The notes beneath the pieces were generated by a model, which saw only the letters and a program-made list of their open reading frames with translations, made no database searches and was not told the DNA's origin. Below are positions 9,443 through 21,769 of a stretch of 64,000 nt of DNA, piece by piece. This DNA comes from Batillaria attramentaria (lineage: Eukaryota; Mollusca; Gastropoda; Batillariidae). Each line of letters opens with the position of its first letter. Within the stretch, counting starts at the first letter, position 1. The translations under genes and the position numbers were made by a program. Location of the stretch: assembly GCA_018292915.2 (NCBI GenBank), contig JACVVK020000228.1, positions 222,001 to 286,000 on the forward strand, read 5' to 3'.

Positions 9443-11396
9443 ATGCCACGCCTTAGTGATGGACAGCGAGAACGAGCCATCGGAATGATAGAGATGGCGG
9501 CCTCCCACGCCCACGTTGCAAGAACCCCCGGCTACTCGCGTGTTTCTGTCACCAACCTGATGCAACGCTTCCGGCAGACTGGACAGACCTCCAACAGGCC
9601 AAGATCAGGAAGACCAAGAGTAACCACCCATAACAAAGACCGGTGTCTGCACATCATTCACCTCCGAAATCGATTCCTGACGGTGACGTCATCAGCGATC
9701 AGTGCCTTCGTTCATCGAGTTAGTCGACGGACAATCAGCTGGCGACTAAGGGCTCATGGACTTAGTGCATACCGGCCATTACGGGTATACAGATACTGGC
9801 AGCAGAACATCGTCGTCGGAGACTGGCATGGGTCCGAACTGTACGACACTTGCAGCAACGTGACTGGCAAAGGGTTGTCTTAAGTGACGAGAGCAGGTGT
9901 CACGACCCAGTCTTGACTTCCTTCTCACACACACATTCACACACGTAAATAACCACTCGCTCCCATACCGCTCGCAGCCATACAACACCAGACGCAGAAA
10001 ACGCTGAGAATACAATACAAAATCTTTACCACAAACACTCAACACTTAACTACACACACATTTAACACATACAGTAATTATAGCACCAGCACTTCCGTCT
10101 GTCGCGGAACGTGACAGGCGACTTGATGGTAATTACTGTCTAATTACCAAAATAGTTGACAATGCAAAACGTGATAATTACAACAGTCTTTGGCACTTAA
10201 AACTCAAAAACTATTCTGGTGGCCTGGTCTCTGACAGTTGGAGGAGTACGTAACAGAGTGTATACGCCCTTTCTCCCGCCGGAACGGACGCCGCCGTCTT
10301 CAAGGTGGAGAAGGCACACGTAGGTAGACTCTCGTCCCAACTCGTCAGGTGGTCCACGGATACCAAGTGGCGTTGACCGATACGCGCCTGCTTGCGTGGA
10401 GGTGACACGTCCCAACGTCAGCCTCAATGCAGCCTCTACCCGTCACTCCGGACCCCAGCCAGACCGCTGTTGATACAAAATAGTCCGTGACGTTTCATCA
10501 GAAATGGACAGATATGCACGACATACACACTCAAACGCAGTCCTCAACTGTCTTACACTTCGCTGAGCCACCAGTTAAAACTACCGTCACAGTAATGACA
10601 AGTCTTACACTACATAGAGTTAAACATGCACCACTTTTAAAGTAACCAAAGTGACAACAGTTACTTACATCAACGTATTAGCAAAATACAATTTAAAAAC
10701 CTTACCCCTAACATAGGGCAACCGTAACCTGCGTGAATTCGAGCAACCAAAGGAAACGCTCCGTGGCAGTGGCGATATCACTGCTAACTGCCCCAGTTTA
10801 TATACCTGTACCCGTGAGCACTACTCAGCTAACTCCAGATACAGTGGCCCGAGTCGCACGTGGGAAAAGGGACCCCGGTGACACACGTGCCTCAAAACGC
10901 TGTGTCTAGGGAAATACAGTTCAGTATTCACGATCCAAAGTATGTTCACACAAAATATTTGTACTAGCGGTGGTGTTATCATCTAATGTTTGTCACCTAT
11001 GAGAAACACTGATATTTGGTTCCTGACAGCAGGTTTTCTTTGTTTAGGTTTGATGGAAGACAACGAGTCTACCGCTGGAGAGGGGGGAGAACAGCACCAG
11101 CTTGTGTCCAGGAGGTTGTGCCATATGGCGAAGGGAGCGTCATGGTGTGGGGCGGGATGTGATGGGGGAGATCGTACACCGCTGGTCATGGTGGACGGAA
11201 ATCTGACAGCCCAGCGTTACATTGACCAGATTATCCGCCCAGTTGTCCTTCCGTACCTCCAACAACAGCCACATGGCGTCCTATACCAGCAGGACACCGC
11301 ACCACCCCATACCGCCAGTGTGGTTCATCACGTCTTAGCCGCCAACGTCAACGTCTTACCGTGGCCGGCACGCTCACCAGACAGTGTGAACATTTG
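9443..11396 (+). pseudogene. Tc1-like transposase, broken by an LTR insertion and frameshift
   Basis: The frame from ATG 9443 (MPRLSDGQRERAIGM) is the paired-like DNA-binding half of a Tc1 transposase, with an AT-hook-like GRPR. Around 9780 the frame shifts, after which WQRVVLSDESR gives the first catalytic Asp. The element is then interrupted at 9898-11028. It resumes with SLFRFDGRQRVYR and SVMVWGGM, in two frames, through QQDTAPPHTA with the second Asp. It stops at SPDSVNI, and the region with the third acidic residue is lost. The protein would cut and paste its own element at TA sites; this copy is certainly inactive. Confidence 0.85.
9898..11028. mobile_element. Solo-LTR-like insertion with 5-bp target duplication
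   Basis: The 1131-bp insert starts TGTCACGACCC and ends GGTTCCTGACA, so it has TG...CA ends that are imperfect inverted repeats. GCAGG lies on both sides (9893-9897 and 11029-11033). Removing the insert and one GCAGG restores the transposase reading DESRFSLFRF exactly. These are the features of a solo LTR of a gypsy- or BEL-type element. No coding sequence is visible. A DNA transposon is a less likely alternative. Confidence 0.78.
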
Positions 11397-11892
11397 ACAC
11401 TTCGATTTCTGTACCCCACCTGACTTTGATCAACTGCTGTGCCTTATCCGAACGCAGTATGGTTGTCATTATTTGGTATCGTTTCGTGTGGTAATTGACC
11501 AAATCAATACAGTTTATTTCATACAATTATTTTGAATCTTGTTTTTTCATGACTGTTTGAAACTATAGTAAAGTTTATATGACGTGTGTAATGTTATCAA
11601 TGTACGTATTACAACGAACGTTTTCTATGCGACAGCAGTCTGCGGTGGGCCTTCGGCGGGACAGCAGCAGACAAGGCGACGGCGCTCGGCCGGTGTCTGA
11701 CAAGCTGAAGTCTGGAATGACATCCTAGGAGTCCGGTGGCGCACACCCGATGCTGCAAGTAACTGAGCCTTGGGAGTGGGGGCACTCTTGTTCAGCTGGG
11801 GAGCTGAACCATGTTCCGAGGACGTGCGGTGCACCACGTCGCTTGAGGAACCCGGGGGTAGTGGACCGCCCGTATTTCTACTTCGCTGGACA

Positions 11893-12180
11893 TTGGGGCT
11901 GCTTCCCTTCGTATGACACGTCTTATGATGTGGATGATTACACAGCCGGCACCGCAGGTGCCGTAGTTCCCGGGTCTGGTTAATGCCGGGATATTTATGA
12001 CAGGAAGCGTGAAATGCGGCCCTGTCCCGCAGTCCCAAACCACGCGGACCTCCATCATACCATCATCCTCATCTCCATCATCATGCATAATAAAAATTGA
12101 TCCAGCTTCCGAGCCCTTCGTGGATTCCACCCACTACCAGGGAGGAACACCACTGGAGCCGACAAAGAGTTGTGGCAGCA
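11893..12180 (+). mobile_element. SINE family B, 5'-truncated
   Basis: It matches the bodies at 43958 and 61685: ATGACACGTCTTATGATGTG, GCCGGCACCGC, GGGATATTTATGACAG, ATGCGGCCCTGTCCC, CATCATGCATAATAAAAATT and GTGGATTCCACCCA, ending before an A-rich tail. The tRNA-like head is missing. Confidence 0.8.
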
Positions 12181-12489
12181 AAAAAGAAAAAAAAGAGAGA
12201 AGAAGACAGTTATATAATTTAGTTAATTCTCCAGGTGACGACAGCGTTACCTATTCCTCGTAAATCCATCAGTCGGACGCTGTCAGCGCGGTCACAGCCG
12301 GTGGTAATTTGTTTATCGGTTTCATATTTTGTCACTCGATTTCTTGTACGTAACGTTGTGTGTTTAAAACTCTTGCCTTTGTTTATGTCGTGGGACGAAT
12401 GCACGCGTACGGAGGCGGTGGTGGTGACTTGTTTGAGAACGTGGTATGCATGATGAAAGCTTGCGTGACGGAGTCGGGTGCAAATGGAG

Positions 12490-13200
12490 TTTGACACTGT
12501 TTTCCATTTTACACATCGTGTAGGAATATCGTAGAAGTCCAGGAGGACATAGGCAACATCACTCCAACTCTGCTTGGTTCGGCGCAGGCAGTGAGGGACA
12601 ATTTGACAGTTGCACGTGATTCAAGTTTTCACTTCCACGATTATTTTCAAATCACGAGACGTAAGAAGTCGGGTGAGCAAAGAAGCTGTGCAAACAGAAT
12701 GACAAAACCGCGTGTCGCTGAAGTGGACATCGGCGTAACAACCGTTAAGTGCTTTTCGGTTTTTGTTTGTTTGATTGTTGTTAATTACAAAAAAGCAAGC
12801 GTTATGTCAAAACAACTTTGGTAAGGAAATGGTTGGTATTCAGCTCTTTTGCGCGTCCAATTTCTCTCGGTTGATCTTCCTTAAAGGTCAAGGTCATGGA
12901 ACTAGCAAATTTTCTAAACCTCCATAACCACGACACACAAAACCTGGCCCGATCATCAGGAGAACATTTCTCTCCCTTGAAGAGCAATCTCGGGCAGCTA
13001 CCTCTGTAGGTAGTTGTTATGTCCATTACTGGCAGCATGGGATGCATATTATTTGCAGTGATGTTTTACATGAAGCGCTTGGTACCTCGCCTAGACACCT
13101 GTGCATACAGAATGTGACTTGCTATGATGACCTACCGCCGTTTACAGGAGAGAAACACAGCAAATAAAATCCACGTACATGTATAGTTAATGTTTTGACA
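12490..13200. other. No supported gene; a relic of the CA-linked repeat at its left edge
   Basis: Bases 12490-12533 match the end of the CA-linked repeat (TTTGACACTGTTTTCCATTT). The rest shows small open frames only. Confidence 0.5.
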
Positions 13201-13218
13201 AATGGGGTGGTTTCTACA

Positions 13219-13268
13219 ATGTGTGTGTGTGTGTGTGTGTGTGTTCGTGTGTGTGTGTGTGTGTGTGT

Positions 13269-13317
<49 letters not shown>
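13219..13317. repeat. (TG)n microsatellite with two TTCG interruptions
   Basis: A TG tract carries two regularly placed TTCG interruptions. The long frames across it are artefacts of the repeat. Confidence 0.95.
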
Positions 13318-13321
<4 letters not shown>

Positions 13322-13595
13322 CAGATTTTCTTGTTTCGTGAAGTGCTCCTTCCCCTTCAATACTGTACCACTACTGCAGCTTCACTTCACTACAAAGGTC
13401 TTCACAGTGTTTCACAGTGTGCAAGAAGTTTGAAATTTCGTTCTAACGACAAACCACGCACACAGTTTATACACAGTGATAACGCCAACGCTGTAGTGCA
13501 TTCACTTTCTTTATTTCCTCGCATACCTTCATTGTCGTTTAACTACGAATCGATCATCACAATACTTTCCATGGCCCACACAGCGAGTGCGTTAA

Positions 13596-14566
13596 GGCGC
13601 GTCTTAATTGAGCCGGAACAACTCTTCGGCGAACACAAGCGAAATTCGTGGCCTCTACGTACTAAGTAGGCGTCGAACATTCGTGACACGTGACCGAAGG
13701 AAAATAGCAATGGCGCCGATCGTGAGCTTACCAGTGAAGTGCGTCTCGTAGCAAGTGTAGCTTTTGAGGGAAATCAAGGAGATACACGACAATATGGCTT
13801 TACGCACTCAAAAGGGCACTATCTGAACTAACCGATGTGACCCAACTGCGCCATGAATTGCATAAGAAACCGAAATAATCACCAGCGAAACCAATGAACC
13901 GACAGACAGTTACGAGGCGGCACACCGGCGTTGCAGACGGACACTAGCACACGGAAGAAAAACGTCATACCGAAAACAATGTCACGGTTTTGCATCAATT
14001 GTAGCAACAACATTAAAACTTTTCACTACCTCAGTAATCAGAGTGACGCAACTGAGCCATGAAAGTTATAGATGCCTGAAATATCAGCGACTAGAACCTT
14101 CACTCGGTACTCGCCATGTGACGACGCGAGCCCGGCCGGCGCACACCGCCACGCTAGCAGACGGCGTTAGCATGCGAAGCAAAAACGCCGTAATTAAGGA
14201 TATTTCGCATTCTTACGTCACCTGTAGCATTGTAAGTCAAATGTACACTATCCTTACTAATCAATGCATTCCAACAGCACCAAGAAACTTCTTCATTGCC
14301 GAAATATTAATGCTTGTAACTTTGAACCGACACCGGCCATGTGCGAGCGCGACCCTCCGCCATCTTAAAATCAGATAGCCGGCGAATCTGGACCAGCCAA
14401 TCAGATAGCGCCTGGCGAAATCCCTCTTGGTTGTTCGGAGTTCCTCGCATTGCATGTCCAGCGAAAAACGAACTGTCCAAAATGTTTTCGCCAACCCCCA
14501 AACTGGTTCGGCCGAAGGATTTTCCTTCGGTCTTCGGGGTAGTTCGGGCTCAATTAAGACGCGCTT
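13596..14566. mobile_element. Non-autonomous DNA transposon with TTAA flanks (piggyBac-like)
   Basis: The left end GGCGCGTCTTAATTGAGCC and the right end GGGCTCAATTAAGACGCGC are inverted repeats, and TTAA borders both (13592-13595 and 14567-14570). TTAA target choice is typical of piggyBac-type elements, but the termini do not start with the usual CCC, so the class is inference. Inside are two diverged direct copies of a segment of about 200 bp, starting near 13836 and 14042 (GTGAC(C/G)CAACTG(C/A)GCCATGAA...). No transposase is present. Confidence 0.72.
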
Positions 14567-14570
14567 TTAA

Positions 14571-15302
14571 TTTGGTGAGATTGTGCTGATGAACATGCAC
14601 TCTGTCGATTGTCGAAAGAACGTATTAGCCTTGCTAAATTTGTGCGCGTTGTGTGAGCTCTTGCACACTAAAGGTTTCTTCGTCGCATGCTGCTGTCCCA
14701 GCCAACAGTGCTAATTATAGAGCTAAAATAAATAATAATAATAATAATAAATGGTATTTCTAGGGCGCATTTCTTTAAATAAAACTCAATGCGCCGGATC
14801 AATGAACGCCGCTTACCACGTATTGATTGACACAGTGCACTAATTATAATGAACATCTATTTTAAAAATATGTAGACCCTGCCATACTAGCAACATGTGA
14901 CAATCTTTATTCTGATTAAAGGGAAACTGTACAATTGTTTCCCGGTAGTTGTTTATAGCCACGACGACTGTGTCGCTCGCTACAGTGTACGCCGCGTACC
15001 GTGCTTCTATTAACTCTTAACTCTTTCCGGACGAATGACCGCATAGGCGGCCCTACAGCACACACTGGTTTCAGACGAACAGCCACATATGCGGATCGTG
15101 ATTTCTTTTGTACGACATGACTAACAAAGATGTTTAAGTTTGAAAGTTGAAATTTCCTCAATAGCTGCATAAATATGGTCGTAACCTACCGTGAACATTT
15201 GAAAATTTCAAGTCTATATCTTTTGTTTTTTTCTGAACGTCACAAATCGGCCCGTCTACAGGGGATGGCTGAGGAAAAACTGGCCGGTCTTGAAAGAGTT
15301 AA
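14571..15302. other. No supported gene; (AAT)n tract
   Basis: An AAT microsatellite near 14730-14750 is followed by GGGCGCATTTCTTTAAATA and AATGCGCC, reminiscent of the SINE-associated sequence at 30240. The rest is unassigned. Confidence 0.45.
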
Positions 15303-15755
15303 TAGCCCGAGCCCGACCAGCTCTACCCGCTAAATGAAAGGACGCTGAAAAAAAGCAAGCCACTGCACACCAGATGGAGCCACTTGAAGCCACTATTACA
15401 CAAGGTGTGTAGTGGCTTGAATCAGCTCCTAGTAATCTGAAGATTTCAAGTAAGATTTTTGCACAGGCTTCTACTCAGTCTAATCATGGCAGAACGACAC
15501 ACAACACAACACCTTTCACGCCAAGCTTTCCATTTTCTGACATACCAAACATGCCTATTTTTACCATTCCCACAAACAGAGGTTATGATAAATGCATTTT
15601 AAGCACCTGAAACTTTGAGGAAAACAAAGGAAATTCATTTCAGTGATATCCGCCCTCTCACTTACTAACCTGGTTCATATGAATACATAATTATGTGACC
15701 TCTAGATCCGCCGATGCCGCATCTCCTCTTCCTGAATGAACTGTGATAATACTGG
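15303..15755 (+). repeat. Dispersed repeat R, copy 2 (empty site)
   Basis: This second copy of the 7590-8330 repeat lacks the 234-bp MITE and so shows the original target sequence. Confidence 0.75.
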
Positions 15756-16311
15756 ACTTGGCCACTTGACTCATCACCTGCAGCAGGAGGTGACAGGCGA
15801 GCCTGAAGCATATCTGGCTGCTCTTTTCTCTTCGCCCACATCTGCAGAATGGACTTCCAGGAATGAACCCGTTGAACATAACAGCTTTACTCTCTCTCTC
15901 TCTCTTTGTTGTAAGCTTATCATATTCAAATATTTCCACTTTCGTCCAGATAATAAACCAGCCAGAATTACTCGCTCGACAAATTTATGTGGCAGTTAAT
16001 ACTAATTCTCTCCTGTATTACCGGCAATGATATATCCACCCCCCCCCCCCCCTCAAACCTCTCCAAAAAAAAAAAAAAATGATAATAAATAATAATAAGA
16101 AAAATGTTGCGAATTCTGACAATCATTTCCTGTTTCCTCAAACGCTAAATCACATATTCATGAATTATGTAGGCACGGCTTATAGCAAAGTAAAAAAAAA
16201 AATTAAAAAAAAAGCTGTCATCCCTAAATTAGTCCACAGCTATTTGCCAAAAATATGCTGTAAGCGGCGTAATAATTTACATTGAATAATATCGTTACCA
16301 TCACTTAGGAA

Positions 16312-16379
<68 letters not shown>

Positions 16380-16773
16380 GCACGCATGCACGCACGCACG
16401 CACGCACACGCGTGTACACTTTATAGGTTATTTTTTTTCTCTCTACATATCTCTATATTCATTTATTATTGCTAATGGCTGTCAACGGAATTTCTGACAA
16501 TAAACAACAAGAAAAAAATGTAGTAGATTTAACTTCTATGTTATTTTTTTTTATTCTCGAAAACTTACTTCTCTTTCGTATAAAATGTGTCGGCTAAATT
16601 TCAAAATGTTTAGTTTCAGCCTTGGAATGTAGTGTATGAATTTTGTCTGATACTATAGTCTCCACTTAACCTCTCTGGTAACTAAAATCCAGTACTGAAT
16701 GTTGGACACACGCTTTGATAGCTAGAGAGAGAGAGAGAGAGAGAGAGTTATTTAGGGCTTTACGCCGCGCAAG

Positions 16774-16806
<33 letters not shown>

Positions 16807-17147
16807 ACTGTTATCAACATTCTTGTTTGCTGGTACTGGTGTTGGTATGATTAGTTTCGGCACAAGAACAACTGAACTTACTGCTAGAGTGATTAGAAAA
16901 CTTCAGGTTTTTGTTGTTGCTGTTAGTAATAGTGAAAAAGATGACGGCCAATTTACCATTACAGCTCCGTTAGTTTCTTGTACTGACGATACCTTTTTTT
17001 ACTTTAAAAATCGTTACCAATCCAACACGAAGCGTGCATTTTAACTTTCTCAGAATAGTTGCCGTTTTTCCTGAAAAGGCTTGGTTTGGTCTGTTACAAT
17101 CAGTTCGTTCGTTTCCACACTTCAACAAAGAAGATGGAATATCGCCA
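15756..17147. other. Intergenic with microsatellites
   Basis: A C-run and A-run lie at about 16038-16078. A long (CA)n tract with a (CACG)n extension lies at about 16313-16410. Two (GA)n tracts lie at about 16723-16747 and 16774-16805. No gene is supported. Confidence 0.6.
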
Positions 17148-17452
17148 AACTGTATGTACGACAGAGAGGTTCAACAGCGGACGTTCCTCAGTCTACTTTA
17201 GAGGGCTTCCAGACAAGAACAAAACAAATTCAAGAGTTATAGTCAGACTATTAATTTTCGCACATCTGTACCTAACACGTGTCTCGACGGCACTTCGTTT
17301 AGGACACAAACGTACTCACAGTGCACTTCAAAGTGAATCTCATTTGAAAACGGAAGTGTCAGCAGTATGCTTTCAGTGTGTACCACTCTACGTGTTGACG
17401 ATGAAAAACGTGCACTGGCGAAAGCTATGAACGACGCTAAGGTTTTGATGAC
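17148..17452 (+). pseudogene. GPCR relic: 5' leader and N-terminal codons only
   Basis: The sequence parallels the leader and start of the receptor at 20167. Shared pieces are AGTGCACTTCA, a TTTGAAAACGG(A)A block, GTCAGCA, TGTTGACGATG, GCACT(T/G)G(T/C)GAAAGC and GCTAAGGTTTTGA. The start codon is degraded and the frame is broken. The relic ends where pogo-like sequence begins near 17453, so the rest of the gene was deleted or replaced. Confidence 0.65.
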
Positions 17453-17735
17453 ATGTCGAAGACGAAAAAGTTCTCCAAACGGATAAGTCAAACTTCGGTT
17501 ATGTCAAACATAATTTCCCATTTTCGCTTCGGATAAGTCGAAGCAGTCACGAGTACTGGGACATTTACCCCGTTCTGATGCGAAACTGCCAATATATCTC
17601 GCACAGATATATTACATTTACCGTGCAGTTACAATAGACACGTTCACGTATCTCGCAGGCCTAAAGGCGATAACTTACACATTCAGCGCCACAGGCAAAG
17701 GGCACTCTTCCACTCCCCGGCCTTAGCGTCGGTGT
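17453..17735 (+). mobile_element. Pogo-like GGATAAGTCGAA element, fragment
   Basis: ACGGATAAGTCAAACTTCGG and CTTCGGATAAGTCGAAGC match the copy at 4772, and the similarity continues through the TATTACATTTACCGTGCAG region and the CCCCGGCC block. Both termini are absent. Confidence 0.65.
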
Positions 17736-17876
17736 CAATGATTGCTCCCAAGAAGACGTGTTTTTTCCCTTCACACCAGAGTGTTGACGGTGACTTATGC
17801 GGGTTTATTCGAAAAGAAAAGTGATCCTCAGGGCAGCATTAGAGAATATGAATGCGTTTTTAAGTTGTTTCTCTTT

Positions 17877-18081
17877 AAGTTGTTTCTCTATAGAGAAACA
17901 ACTTTATGAGACGGGGCAGATTTTGCTGCGCGCAGCAGCAAGTTTCAGCGATACAAAACAAGACTGTGACGTTTCTCCACACAATATATACTTTCACGCA
18001 CATAGTGACGTAACGAAACCTGCGTCATAGACACTTGACGTGCACACTATGCTGCTGCGTTCTTTTTGGCGGGAGTTGTGA

Positions 18082-18120
<39 letters not shown>

Positions 18121-19195
18121 ACGGATGTAATGATGGCTATCTCCTAAACCACCTCCATGGAGGCCTTTTTACTTTGAGATAAAATGGGAATTCACCTTCT
18201 CCAGAGCTACCTTTCACGATTTTTAACCTGCCGCATTTTCAGAAGAGTTATCGCCGATTTTTAAAAATCGGTCATGTTACGAATTTTTTCGAAAAAGTTG
18301 TTCAAATTCCTTCATTTTCTAGACTTTGGAAGTTCACCCAATCACACTGCCTGTATTCGTGCTACAGCTCTGTAGCTCTGACTGGTTTTGTGTAAAAAAA
18401 ATATTTCCGAGGTAGGGGTGGTTTGCACATAAGATCAAATATCTATGAAAAGACTACTGCAAATTACTTATCATCCCGGCGTTTTTGTCTAGTGTGACAA
18501 CTGCACATATGACAGGAACTACTGCACCATTATAGCTTTAGCATTTAGAATAACTGAACTTTTAGATAAACATAACTTTTTCAAGTTTCTGCGAGAAGCA
18601 CCGGTCAAAAGACTTCCAAATTTGCGATTTCATAAGTACAATCCAAGGTATTCTAGTCCATGTTTCACCAGCCCTCTAGATCTTCCAGATTTTATGTAAA
18701 AATTAATTCAGCCAGGGAAGTCACAAAAGCAACAGGGAAATTACAAGACATGCACAAGCATCATCTGTCATACCACCAATGTGAAGCTGACGTCAAACGC
18801 TTAGTTCCCAGACAAAATAAGCAAGTATCATCACTGCCTCCGACATTTCACCAGCCCTCTAGATCTTCCAGATTTCATGTGAAAAATAATTCAATCGGGG
18901 AAGCCACAAAGCCAACAGGGAAATCACAAGACATAAACAAGCTTCCTCAGACGATCGCAGTGCTAGAGGCTGACGTCATAATGTTTAGTTCGCGGAACTG
19001 ACGTCATCTCTCCGTCTGTGTATGACGACCTGCCTGAGGCTGACGTCAAATGTTTAGTTCACGGAACTGACGTCTCTCTCTCTCTCTCTCTCTGGGGAGC
19101 CAGGGTGGCCGAATGGTAGAGCGTTGGCCTTTCAATGCTCGGGTCGAGAGTTCGAATCCCGGCTTGGGCCAAATATTTGTGCTGGCCTTTCTAAT
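17877..19195 (+). mobile_element. Unclassified 1.3-kb interspersed element X, copy 1
   Basis: The element starts with a 28-bp perfect palindrome (17877-17904, centre CTCTATAGAG). It has an inverted-orientation counterpart at 35319-36921. It contains a (TG)n tract, a GGAGATAGCCATCATTACAT block (in reverse orientation here), and two direct copies of a CAGCCCTCTAGATCTTCCAG unit (18667 and 18851). TGACGTCA occurs repeatedly in its last 250 bases. A (CT)n tract and a SINE-A follow at the same place in both copies. No transposase is visible and the class is unknown. Confidence 0.7.
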
Positions 19196-19200
19196 TGTGG
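19094..19200 (+). mobile_element. SINE family A, 3'-truncated
   Basis: The head GCCAGGGTGGCCGAATGG and B box GAGTTCGAATCCCGGC are clear; the body stops after GTGCTGGCC. Confidence 0.78.
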
Positions 19201-20166
19201 AGCTCGTCGTTACTGTCCGTCAACAGCGACGGCTGTCAACATCTATAAGGCGCGCTGCTTCCAGCTTGAACGGCAAAACCCGCAGTGGTCCCCATATTGT
19301 TCCTTTCCAAAATACGTCTCAATGCCTAAATGGGAGAGAGATCTTTCGGCCCTAAGCGAGTGTATTGAATGCAAAAGTACCTGTAGGTCAGCATGTGGGA
19401 TTTGGCACCTTACTGTTATGTATTTTCAGATGGAATGCAGTAACTTTATGCCAAAATACTGCCAAGAAAACCCCAGTTGTCTACAGACAGAGCGAGAGCC
19501 GGCCTGCCCGCCTTTGTTTCTTTGCTAAACAGCGACACAGGGTGTAAGGTAATGTCACTGAAATGACACACGCCTCTGCTTTAAACAAGGTAACAGTTAT
19601 ATCAATAACGACCCAAATGAGATCATGAAAATACCTGACCTGTTGATGTACCTACGCGCGTTTCTCCGGTGAAATACTGGCATCAACTGACGAATAGCGC
19701 ACGCATTGCATCTCACGCGAAGACTATTGACCGGTCGCTAGACGAGAAATAATTATGAACTTTGCTAAAGAACTGTATAGCACGTTTAAAGCAGATGTAA
19801 CTTCATTAACTTGCGCCTAACGCCTTAGCAAGCACTCGATCGTGCTGGAACTGGCTATGGAACAGACTAATGTGAAATGTAAATGTTACTATATGTCTCT
19901 TTCATTTTTAATTAATGGAAAGTTTACTACATAGGTTTTGTGTCAAAATTCTGCTCTTTCTTCCCAGATTTGAACGAGGAAGGTGAATTATTACCAAACT
20001 TTATACGTAGACTGCACCCCGAACAACATCAGAGCTTCTGCATTCCTCATAGACGGCATCCAGACGGTGATCAACCGCTATAGTGTGAACACTCAATAAT
20101 CACCCGAGTGGTGTTCAATCAACTCTTTTTTCCGAAACAAACCGTTTACTTAGTGTGCACTTCAGA
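19201..20166. other. Upstream region of the second GPCR
   Basis: No other gene is supported. The last part (about 20100-20166) is the receptor's presumed 5' leader, also present in relic form at 17330. Confidence 0.5.
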
Positions 20167-21307
20167 ATGAATCTTTCTTTTGAGAACGGAACAGTCAGCA
20201 ATGCCCTTTCTGTGTCTACCGTTGTATATGTTGACGATGGAATGAGTGCACTTGTGAAAGCTGTTAACGATGCTAAGGTTTTGACGTTCGTAATCCTCTC
20301 TCCGCTGATTCTGATCCTGGGAACATTTGGAAACACTATGATCATTGTAATTCTGTACGGAATGAGGTCAAGTGGATCAGCAACGAATGTCTTCTTTCTT
20401 TTCCTTGCAGTATCTGATACGTGTCTTTTGTACACTGGCATGTTTGGTATTTTTTTCTATCGTGCATTTGGAATAAGTGTTACAGGAATGAGTAGTTTTT
20501 CGTGCAAACTGATACTATTTATTTCTTACACAACCGGCGTTTTGTCTGCATGGCTACTGGTTGCTATGACGGTACAGAGAGCTGCATCTGTTATTTGGCC
20601 CCACCGAGTGAAAGTAATTTGTACGCAGAAAAGAGCACAGATATTTACGGTGACAATAACCATGTTCTTTTGTGCACTTCATTCTCATATTCTGTATGGA
20701 ATGGATTTAATGCGTACAAGCAACAACACTGCGGTGTTTTGTGGATTTAACCCTGTTGAATACTACCGTTTTTATTATGACGTTTGGTCACTAGTTGATC
20801 TGTTCATTTCTTCGGGTGTTCCCTTTATTTTGCTTTTCTTAAGCAACGTTGTGTTAATCTGGAAATTAACGGTATCTGTGCGGGAAGCCAGCATGAACTT
20901 GTCAACGGGTTATTCAGAGCGAGGATCTGACCGACAAAAGAAAGTATCATCTATTACCGTTACGTTGGTGGTTCTGTCTGTGACGTTTTTAATCCTCACC
21001 AGTCCGTTTGCCGTATATCTGTTGTACGCTGGTTATTTTGTGTCCAGTGGGGAGGGATTTGTCTCGAGCAGTCAGATATTTGATTTCCAGCTTGTTCAGT
21101 CTTATGTGGTACTGTAACAGCGCTGTCAATTTTTACCTGTATTGTTTGACGGGAACAAAATTTAGAGAATGTTTCAAACAATTATTCCGTAGATCCGAAA
21201 AACAGTCATCCAAATCGGATTCGGGTTTGACAAATGCTACCCAACTCAGCAGTATGTCTGAAAGTCAAGTTGTCGGTGTTACTGAATCGGAAAATGACGG
21301 CTTTTAA
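20167..21307 (+). CDS. Rhodopsin-like GPCR, full length but with one frameshift
   Basis: The start is ATG 20167 (MNLSFENGT). All seven membrane segments are present, with GTFGN in TM1, AVSD in TM2, a Cys before TM3, MTVQRAAS in place of DRY, TSPF in TM6 and NSAVNFYLYCLTG in TM7. The tail ends VTESENDGF at 21305. The frame changes once, within GGGGAGGG at about 21049-21056 in the third extracellular loop; one base too many separates TM6 from TM7. ENGT near the start is an N-glycosylation site. The ligand is unknown, and the motifs place it in the same subfamily as 3594-4706. The break may be an assembly indel or a real inactivating mutation. Confidence 0.82.
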
Positions 21308-21309
21308 TT

Positions 21310-21311
<2 letters not shown>

Positions 21312-21372
<61 letters not shown>

Positions 21373-21712
21373 TTAGAATTTCTTGCTCTTCTTTCTATCT
21401 TTGCATGTTTAATTTTTTTCTATTTTCTTACTAGATTTACTCCTTTTGTGTCTGGTATAGTTTTTGTCATGTTAGCCTTTACTTTTTAGTGTTTCTAGAT
21501 TAGCAGGACAGCTTGTAAGATAGGCAGACCATGCCTACAAGTCTTTATCCTGAAATAAACGTTTCAGTCAGTCAGTCAGTCAGTCAGTCAGTCTCTCTCT
21601 CTCTCTCTCTCTCTCTCTGCTAGTTTCAGCAGCACTTACCACATGATTTTCTCTTCTTTTTTTTGAATCCGTTGAATTTTTCTGTATGGCGGTAAGGTTG
21701 TGGGTTGCCTTC

Positions 21713-21769
<57 letters not shown>

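Noticed and set aside
12840..13050. Nuclear receptor response elements (AGGTCAAGGTCA steps here and near 27660-27810)
   Set aside because: The motif is short, lies in unannotated repeats, and is not placed at any promoter I can identify.
13202..13669. 155-codon frame starting in a (TG)n tract, and similar frames at 2389, 8587, 24242, 31114, 33400, 46146
   Set aside because: Dinucleotide repeats give Cys-Val or Thr-His runs; the non-repeat parts show no domain.
17797..18030. Conserved 60-77 codon frame shared with 36768-36953
   Set aside because: The similarity is equally high at the DNA level and extends over the whole of element X, so it reflects the repeat, not selection on a protein.
20155..20166. 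Start of the second GPCR at GTG 20155 (and of the third at 28216)
   Set aside because: Nuclear animal genes start at ATG; ATG 20167 and 28228 give N-termini aligned with each other (M(N/D)LS(F/L)ENGT).
21040..21060. Programmed ribosomal frameshift in the receptors
   Set aside because: The two genes need shifts in opposite directions and share no slippery motif, and the gene at 3594 reads through without one.
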